Shown here: piece after piece, positions 58,653 to 64,000 of the stretch
Layout of the letters: every line of letters starts with the position of its first letter
How positions within the stretch are numbered: position 1 is the stretch's first letter
Source of the DNA: Rouxiella chamberiensis
GTDB lineage: Bacteria > Pseudomonadota > Gammaproteobacteria > Enterobacterales > Enterobacteriaceae
DNA length: 64,000 nucleotides
Assembly (NCBI RefSeq): GCF_026967475.1
Contig: NZ_CP114058.1
Coordinates: 3,410,001 to 3,474,000 of the forward strand
Direction: 5' to 3'
The notes under the pieces: generated by a model
The model's database searches: none
Seen by the model: only the letters and a program-made list of their open reading frames with translations
Told to the model about the DNA's origin: nothing
Translations under genes and position numbers: made by a program

Positions 58653-59591
58653 ATGATCGAACTGAAACACCTGCGGACGCTGCAAGCTCTGCATAACACC
58701 GGCTCACTTGCTGCCGCAGCGGCACAGCTGCACCAGACACAATCTGCCCTGTCGCATCAGTTCAGCGATCTCGAGCAGCGTCTTGGTTTCAGACTGTTTG
58801 TGCGTAAAAGCCAGCCGCTGCGCTTCACGCCGCAGGGTGAAATCATGCTTCAACTCGCCGAACAGGTCCTGCCCCAGATTCAGCAGGCTTTACAGGCGTG
58901 TCATGAGCCGCAACAAACGTCTCTGCGCATCGCCATCGAATGTCATAGCTGTATTCAGTGGCTGACTCCTGCGCTGAACGCCTTTCACCAGACCTGGCCA
59001 CAGGTGCTGATGGACTTTAAATCCGGCGTCACCTTTGACCCGCAGCCTGCGCTGCAACAAGGTGAGCTGGATCTGGTGCTGACCTCCGACATTCTGCCGC
59101 GCAGCGGTCTGCATTATTCGCCGATGTTTGATTTCGAGGTGAGACTGGTGCTTGCGCCGGATCATCCGCTGGCCTCGAAAGCCGTTATTACGCCGGAAGA
59201 CCTGAGCAGCGAGATCCTGATGATCTATCCGGTGCAGCGCCAACGTCTGGATATCTGGCGTCATTTTCTGCAACCGGCGGGCGTCAGTCCTGCGCTGAAA
59301 AGCGTAGACAACACGTTGTTGCTGATACAGATGGTGTCGGCGCGTATGGGGATAGCCGCCCTGCCGCACTGGGTCGTGGAGAGTTTCGAGAAGCAGGGAC
59401 TGGTGGTGACGAAAACGCTGGGCGACGGCCTGTGGAGTCGCCTGTACGCCGCAGTGCGCGATGGCGAGCAGCGTCAGGCGGTAACCGAAGCCTTTATCCG
59501 TTCGGCACGGCAACATGCCTGCGATCATCTGCCGTTTGTGCGCGACGCCTCGCGTCCGGGCGTCGCAACGGCGGCCAAGTCATTGTCTTGA
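58653..59591 (+). CDS. metR: LysR-family methionine regulator MetR
   Basis: MetR activates metE, metH and other methionine and folate genes, using homocysteine as co-effector. The 312-residue protein matches E. coli MetR very closely: helix-turn-helix [20 protein letters not shown] near residue 18, and the effector domain with [18 protein letters not shown] and [20 protein letters not shown]. It is divergent from the SDR gene, where metE would be expected, so its main nearby target is missing from this locus. AAGGA precedes the ATG. Intact. Confidence 0.97.
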   Translation: MIELKHLRTLQALHNTGSLAAAAAQLHQTQSALSHQFSDLEQRLGFRLFVRKSQPLRFTPQGEIMLQLAEQVLPQIQQALQACHEPQQTSLRIAIECHSCIQWLTPALNAFHQTWPQVLMDFKSGVTFDPQPALQQGELDLVLTSDILPRSGLHYSPMFDFEVRLVLAPDHPLASKAVITPEDLSSEILMIYPVQRQRLDIWRHFLQPAGVSPALKSVDNTLLLIQMVSARMGIAALPHWVVESFEKQGLVVTKTLGDGLWSRLYAAVRDGEQRQAVTEAFIRSARQHACDHLPFVRDASRPGVATAAKSLS

Positions 59592-59630
59592 TAGCTTTTT
59601 TAGCACGCAATGGCGCGCGCCCTCCGGCAT

Positions 59631-60856
59631 TTACAGACTGACTTTTCGCTGTGAAAACAGCAGGCCGAGCGCGAAGACGCAGATCGCGGTCAACGTCGCC
59701 GCCAGCAGGGTAAAGCTTAAGGTCATGCCTGTAATATCAATCAGATAACCTGTCGCCACGGGCAGCAATCCCGCCGGAATATAGGCGCCGATATTGAGCA
59801 GGGCATTGGCTTCCGCACGCCTGTCGGCGGCGATATTGAGCGACAACAAGGTCAATCCGCCCAACTGCCCCAGCCCCTGCGCCGCCCCGGCAGCCAGCGC
59901 GGCAAGAAAGATAGTCTTCACGCCTCCACCATGCAGCGTCATAACCACAGCCAGCATAGTGACCAGCAGCGCCGCACCGCTCAGGGAGAATATCCGGGCA
60001 ATCGGTAACTGGCGACACAAAAGCTGCGTACCTACCGCGACCGCAAACATCAGACAGGCCATGATACCGGCGACAACCGGGCTGCCAAGCGCAGAATAGT
60101 TATTCAGTAAGACCGGGCCCAGCGAGAGCATCAGCGAGGTCGAGGTCAGTCCGGGCGCGAAGAACAAGATGCCGAGCAGCAGATGAAAAATATTCGCGCG
60201 TGCGAGGGTCGGCAAACGTAACGGACGCGGCGTCAAAACACGCGTTGGCGTGGCAGGCAGGCGCAGCGCAATCAGCATTGCGCTTAACTGCACGATGAGT
60301 TCCACGGCAAACACGGTCAATACCGGATGCGGCACAAAACGCACGATAGCCCCACTCATGACAGGCCCAAGCCCTGCGCCCGTCACCATCGCGATAGATG
60401 CCACCAGCGCCGCCTGACGTTTACGGCTTTCCCCTCCGGCATCGACGACCGCCGCCATGCTGGCAGTCACGGTAATCCCGACCGCAATCCCCGTCAGAAA
60501 TCGCGCAACCAGCAGCGCATAAACCGAATCGGCGGTGATAAAGCAGACGCACGCCAGAAGCGAGGCCATCAGTCCCGGGATAATCACTTTTTTCTGCCCA
60601 GACGATCGGCAAGCTGACCGGCTACCAGCAGAGTAATGACCAGCGCCAGAATATAACAGGCAAAAATCAGCGTCATGGTGCCCGAAGTAAAACCAAACTG
60701 CTGTTTCCAATGAATATACAAAGGCGTGGGCGCATTGGAGAGCATAAAGACGGCAACGACGAGCCACGCCGTCTGCAAAAGACGCGCGGGAGAATAGGTC
60801 GAAAGCGCAGATGGAGACGACGAAACTGTGCTTTCGGACGATAAAGATTGTGACAT
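59631..60856 (-). CDS. MFS transporter, frameshifted as assembled
   Basis: A major facilitator of the drug/metabolite efflux type. The first 89 residues, to GQLADRLGRKK (the motif A loop G-x3-D-R-x-GRKK between helices 2 and 3), are in one frame; the rest, IIPGLMASLLACVCFITADS onward with ten further helices, is in another. One more base in an A6 run (on the minus strand, AGAAAAAAGTG, about 60591-60596) joins them into 408 residues with 12 segments. Substrate is unknown. It is divergent from a LysR-type regulator that probably controls it. Confidence 0.87.
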
Positions 60857-60991
60857 GCTTTTTTCCTGTAATAAGAGGGCTGAATACCTTGCTCAGCCTG
60901 GCACGCAGGATATAGGCAACGACATAAAAGAAAAATAGGCTAGAATTCTGAACATAGCGGACAAAAATGTCTTTAATTGGAAATTCAGGTC

Positions 60992-61882
60992 ATGGGCAAA
61001 CTTAGCGGTATCGAAATTTTCGTGCAGGTCGCAGAAACGCGCAGCTTCTCTGAAACGGCAAAGCAGCGGGGCGTTTCCTCGTCTGCGGTCGGGAAAAGCA
61101 TTGCCCGTCTCGAGTCGCGTTTGTCGGCGCAACTGTTTTATCGCAGCACCCGCAGCATTACGCTGACGACCGAGGGCGCGCACTACCTTGAGCGATGTCG
61201 CCGCATTCTTGCCGAAGTCGAAAGCGCCGAGCGTGAGCTGCTGGAAAGCCATCGCGCGCCGCAGGGCCAACTCAAGATCAGTTTGCCGCTGGTCGATGTG
61301 ATTGTCCTGCCGCTGGTCAGCGGATTTATGCGCCGATATCCCGACATCATGCTGGATATCGATATGACCGACCGCATGGTAGACATCATCGAGGAAGGGT
61401 TTGATGCGGTCATTCGCACCGGCACGCCGCTCGACTCGCGCCTGAAATCGCGCTTTCTTGGCGGTTATCAGCGCGTGGTGGTCGCCGCCCCGTCCTATCT
61501 TTCGCAGAGAACCGTGCCGCAGCAGCCGGCCGATTTGGCGCAGCATGCCTGTCTGTTGCATAAATATCCCGGCACGGGGCGAATCGAGGCCTGGACAGGC
61601 GTCAACGATGCGGCCGAACTGCCCGCAGCGATGGTCTGCAACACCAATCGGGTCATCATCGACGCCGCATTAAACGGGTTGGGCATCGCCTGTCTGCCCG
61701 AGTATCAGGTGCGCCAGGCATTGCTGGAGGGCACGTTGACGCAGGTGCTAGCCCATCAACCTGCCGCCGGGAACGGCTATTGGGCCTTGTGGCCCGCAAG
61801 TAAACACGTTACCCCCAAACTTCGGGCATTTATTGACTATCTTGCGGAATATTTTGCCGAAAACCCGTTAAATGGCCAATGA
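60992..61882 (+). CDS. LysR-family transcriptional regulator
   Basis: A 296-residue LysR-type regulator with the N-terminal winged helix FVQVAETRSFSETAKQRGVS SSAVGKSIARLE and an effector-binding domain of the CrgA/DntR-like group (SLPLVDVIVLPLVSGFMRRY, DAVIRTG, GLGIACLPEY). It is divergent from the MFS gene with about 135 bases between the starts, the usual arrangement for a regulator and its target. The ligand cannot be told. ATG 60992 is preferred to TTG 60977. Intact. Confidence 0.9.
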   Translation: MGKLSGIEIFVQVAETRSFSETAKQRGVSSSAVGKSIARLESRLSAQLFYRSTRSITLTTEGAHYLERCRRILAEVESAERELLESHRAPQGQLKISLPLVDVIVLPLVSGFMRRYPDIMLDIDMTDRMVDIIEEGFDAVIRTGTPLDSRLKSRFLGGYQRVVVAAPSYLSQRTVPQQPADLAQHACLLHKYPGTGRIEAWTGVNDAAELPAAMVCNTNRVIIDAALNGLGIACLPEYQVRQALLEGTLTQVLAHQPAAGNGYWALWPASKHVTPKLRAFIDYLAEYFAENPLNGQ

Positions 61883-61964
61883 TCAGGGGCGGGCTGAAAA
61901 AGGCCCCGAACCTTCACGGATGAAGTAGACTTAAAGCAGGAAACCTTCCGCAGGAGTGACATTC

Positions 61965-62281
61965 ATGAAAACAGCTCAAGCCTTAATTCTGGCTCTCGGC
62001 ATTGCGCTCAGTAGCGCGAGTACACTGGCCGCGCCCCCCAAACGCCCATCGAAAGGCAGCAGCAGTTACTGAACAATCCTTCGCAGGAGCGGATGCAGCA
62101 GCGCATGCAGAGCGGTCAGCAACTGCATCAGCGCCAGCTGGAACAGGATCAGCGCTTTAGCCAGCAGCAGCAACAGCAGCGTCTTCGCGCGCAGTCGCTC
62201 AACGACCAGCAGCGTTTGCAGCAAAATCAGCTCAACAAAAATAACCAGCAGCAACAGCAGAAGTTAAGACAAATGCCGTGA
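61965..62281 (+). CDS. yhhA: DUF2756 family protein YhhA, frameshifted as assembled
   Basis: A small exported protein rich in glutamine. The N-terminus MKTAQALILALGIALSSAST LAA is a signal peptide; the mature part is mainly Gln, Arg, Leu and Asn in QQQ-type repeats. A C6 run at about 62035-62040 shifts the frame after the signal peptide; one more C gives PQTPIERQQQLLNNPSQERM onward to 62281, 105 residues in all. The E. coli relative YhhA lies beside ugpQ as here. Function is unknown. CAGGAG precedes the ATG. Confidence 0.82.
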
Positions 62282-62323
62282 TGAACAGACCCCGAGCCGC
62301 CGACTCAGGGTCAAGGAGAGAGA

Positions 62324-63072
62324 TCAGACCCCAAAATCCGGACCGATAAGATCGATGCGATCGGTGCAGATGCAATCCACGCCCCAGTTCAGCAGCAGCT
62401 GCGCGCGTTCGGGGCTGTTCACGGTGTACACCAGAATGCGTAAACCGGCCTGCTTGAGGCTGTTTACGCGCTGTTCGTTTAATTCTTTATGATGGATATG
62501 CAGCGAGACGCAGCCAAGACGCGTGGTCAGCGCCTGCCAGTTTTCATCCCATTTACCCAGCAGTAACCCGCGTGGCAACTCGGGGCTGCCGCCTGCGCGG
62601 CCTCCAGCGAGGCGACGTCAAAGGAAGAGAGCAGCGGCGGAACCGCCATGTCCTTCCACAGCGCCCGTGCCGCCAGCGCCACCTGTTCGCCGGTTTCATA
62701 GGCCAGACCGGTGGTGCCCTTGATCTCGATGTTTGCCATCAGATGATATTGCGCGCAGCGCGCCGCGACCTCGGAGAGCAGCGGCAGTTTTTCACCGTTG
62801 AAGGCCGCGCCGTACCAGCTTCCGGCATCAAGCTGAACCAGCTTGTCCCAGCTTAAGTCGCCCGCGACGCCCCACCCGTTGCTGGTGCGGTTTAGCGTGT
62901 CGTCGTGCAGCAGAAAGATTTCGCCACCCTGCGCCAGTTTGACGTCAAATTCTATCATGCTGTGACCCAGTCGCGCGCCGGTATCAATCGCCGCCAGCGT
63001 ATTTTCAGGGGCCAGCGAACCGCCGCCGCGATGGGCCACAATGCGTGGATAAGGCCAGGCTGTCATGTTCAT
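62324..63072 (-). CDS. ugpQ: Glycerophosphodiester phosphodiesterase, frameshifted as assembled
   Basis: UgpQ hydrolyses glycerophosphodiesters to glycerol-3-phosphate and an alcohol in the cytosol, for use of phospholipid debris as phosphate or carbon source. The GDPD motifs are present: [20 protein letters not shown] with catalytic His and Glu, EFDVKLA and [13 protein letters not shown]. The frame breaks after AQAAAP in a C4 run (near 62585); one more C restores [16 protein letters not shown] and an end at 62324, 249 residues (E. coli 247). Its ATG overlaps the restored ugpC stop. Confidence 0.94.
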
Positions 63073-64000
63073 TCCATCCGTAATCCGCTTTTAGAATCAA
63101 AAAGTGTAGCGCGTGCGCAGGCAAAACCAAACGTAAATAGCTGCCAACGGCGGGACAATTTTCATGGGAGAGCCTGACCACAACGCCGCTACCGGCCCAG
63201 ACGCCGTACGCCAGATTGTCGGCACCCAGCAGTTCGAGCGTTTTCAGTTCGAGCGCCACGCCGCGCGTTGCGTCGTCGGTAAGTTGAATATGTTCAGGGC
63301 GAATGCCCAGCGTCAATTCGCGCCCGCCCCACTCGGGTCTGGCGACGGGCAGCGGCAGTTCGTAGCCACCTTCCATGACCAGCGAGGTGCCGTCGGTCGA
63401 GAGTTGCCCCGGCAGCAGGTTCATGGCTGGCGAACCGATAAAGCTTGCGACAAACAGGCTGGCCGGACGCTGATACACCTCCGACGGCGTGCCAATCTGC
63501 TCGGCAACGTCTTTGTTCATGACGATAACGCGCTCGGCCAGCGTCATCGCCTCGACCTGATCGTGCGTAACATACAAGCTGGTGGTGCGCAGTCGGCGAT
63601 GCAACTGTTGCAGCTCAAGGCGCATCTGCACCCGCAGCTTGGCGTCGAGGTTGGAGAGCGGTTCATCAAACAGGAAGACCGCCGGTTCACGCACGATTGC
63701 ACGCCCCATCGCGACCCGCTGGCGCTGACCGCCGGAAAGCTCGCGCGGCTTGCGCTTCAACAACGGGCCCAGCTCGAGAATACGTGCGGCTTCTTCTACG
63801 CGCGCCTGAATCTGCGCCTTGCCGAATCCCCGAATCTTCAGGCCATACGCCATGTTGTCATAGACGCTCATGTGCGGGTAAAGCGCGTAGTTCTGAAACA
63901 CCATCGCGATGCCGCGATCTTTGGGCTCCAGCTCCGTCACGCGCACGTCATCGATATAAATGTCGCCCTGAGTGGTGCGCTCAAGCCCGGCCACCATGCG
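63069..64000 (-). CDS. ugpC: sn-glycerol-3-phosphate ABC transporter ATP-binding protein, partial and frameshifted
   Basis: UgpC powers import of glycerol-3-phosphate and glycerophosphodiesters. The window begins inside the gene at RMVAGLER, so about 45 residues with the Walker A loop lie outside. Seen here: Q-loop [10 protein letters not shown], signature [14 protein letters not shown], Walker [17 protein letters not shown], the H-loop VTHDQVEA and the C-terminal regulatory domain with LGIRPEHI. At the end a T5 run (minus strand; plus 63099-63103) sends the frame past its stop; one more T gives [11 protein letters not shown] and TGA at 63071-63069, overlapping the ugpQ ATG. Confidence 0.93.

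Overview
The window is a piece of the main chromosome of a member of the Enterobacterales. Nearly every gene has a close Escherichia coli counterpart, and most blocks keep E. coli gene order (purD-hupA-nfi-hemE-nudC-rsd-thi; rpoBC-rplKAJL-nusG-secE-tufB; coaA-birA-murB; hemG-trkH-yigZ-pepQ-fadBA-fre-ubiD-rfaH-tat-ubiBJE-rmuC-udp-ysgA-metR). Protein details and the intergenic repeat type suggest the Serratia/Rahnella/Ewingella/Rouxiella side of the order rather than E. coli itself; that placement is inference.

Layout. 1-5250: end of purD, then hupA-yjaH, yjaG, nfi, hemE and nudC on the minus strand and rsd on the plus strand. 5343-11062: a TPP riboswitch and the thiamine operon thiCEFSGH. 11224-25021: on the minus strand, secE-nusG, rplKA, rplJL and rpoBC plus tufB, with four tRNA genes (Thr, Tyr, Gly, Thr; 25131-25681) leading tufB. 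26136-29141: coaA, birA, murB. 29251-34871: one complete rRNA operon (16S, tRNA-Glu, 23S, 5S) with two promoters, boxA sites, an RNase III stem around 16S and tandem terminators. 34941-42504: hemG, trkH, yigZ, pepQ and, divergently, fadBA behind a perfect FadR operator. 42565-58255: fre, ubiD, pepE, rfaH, tatD, tatABC, ubiEJB, rmuC, a DedA protein, a tyrosine-phosphatase-like protein, udp, ysgA and a short-chain dehydrogenase. 58653-64000: metR, a divergent MFS/LysR pair, yhhA, ugpQ and ugpC (cut by the window end).

The most important fact for any reader is that at least 13 genes (thiC, thiF, thiH, rpoC, rplJ, rfaH, tatD, tatB, ysgA, the MFS gene, yhhA, ugpQ, ugpC; perhaps also nfi) are interrupted by a small indel, usually one base and often in a homopolymer. 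Because rpoC and rplJ are essential and each is restored to full family length by one base, the simplest reading is residual sequencing error in an unpolished assembly, not gene decay. The genes are annotated here at their restored extents.

I found no undescribed multi-gene system. The real points of interest are local: metE is missing from its usual place beside metR and an SDR gene sits there instead; one rRNA operon joins the flanks that belong to two different operons in E. coli; a palindromic repeat lies between rpoB and rpoC; and the rplK promoter appears to be nested in the nusG terminator hairpin.
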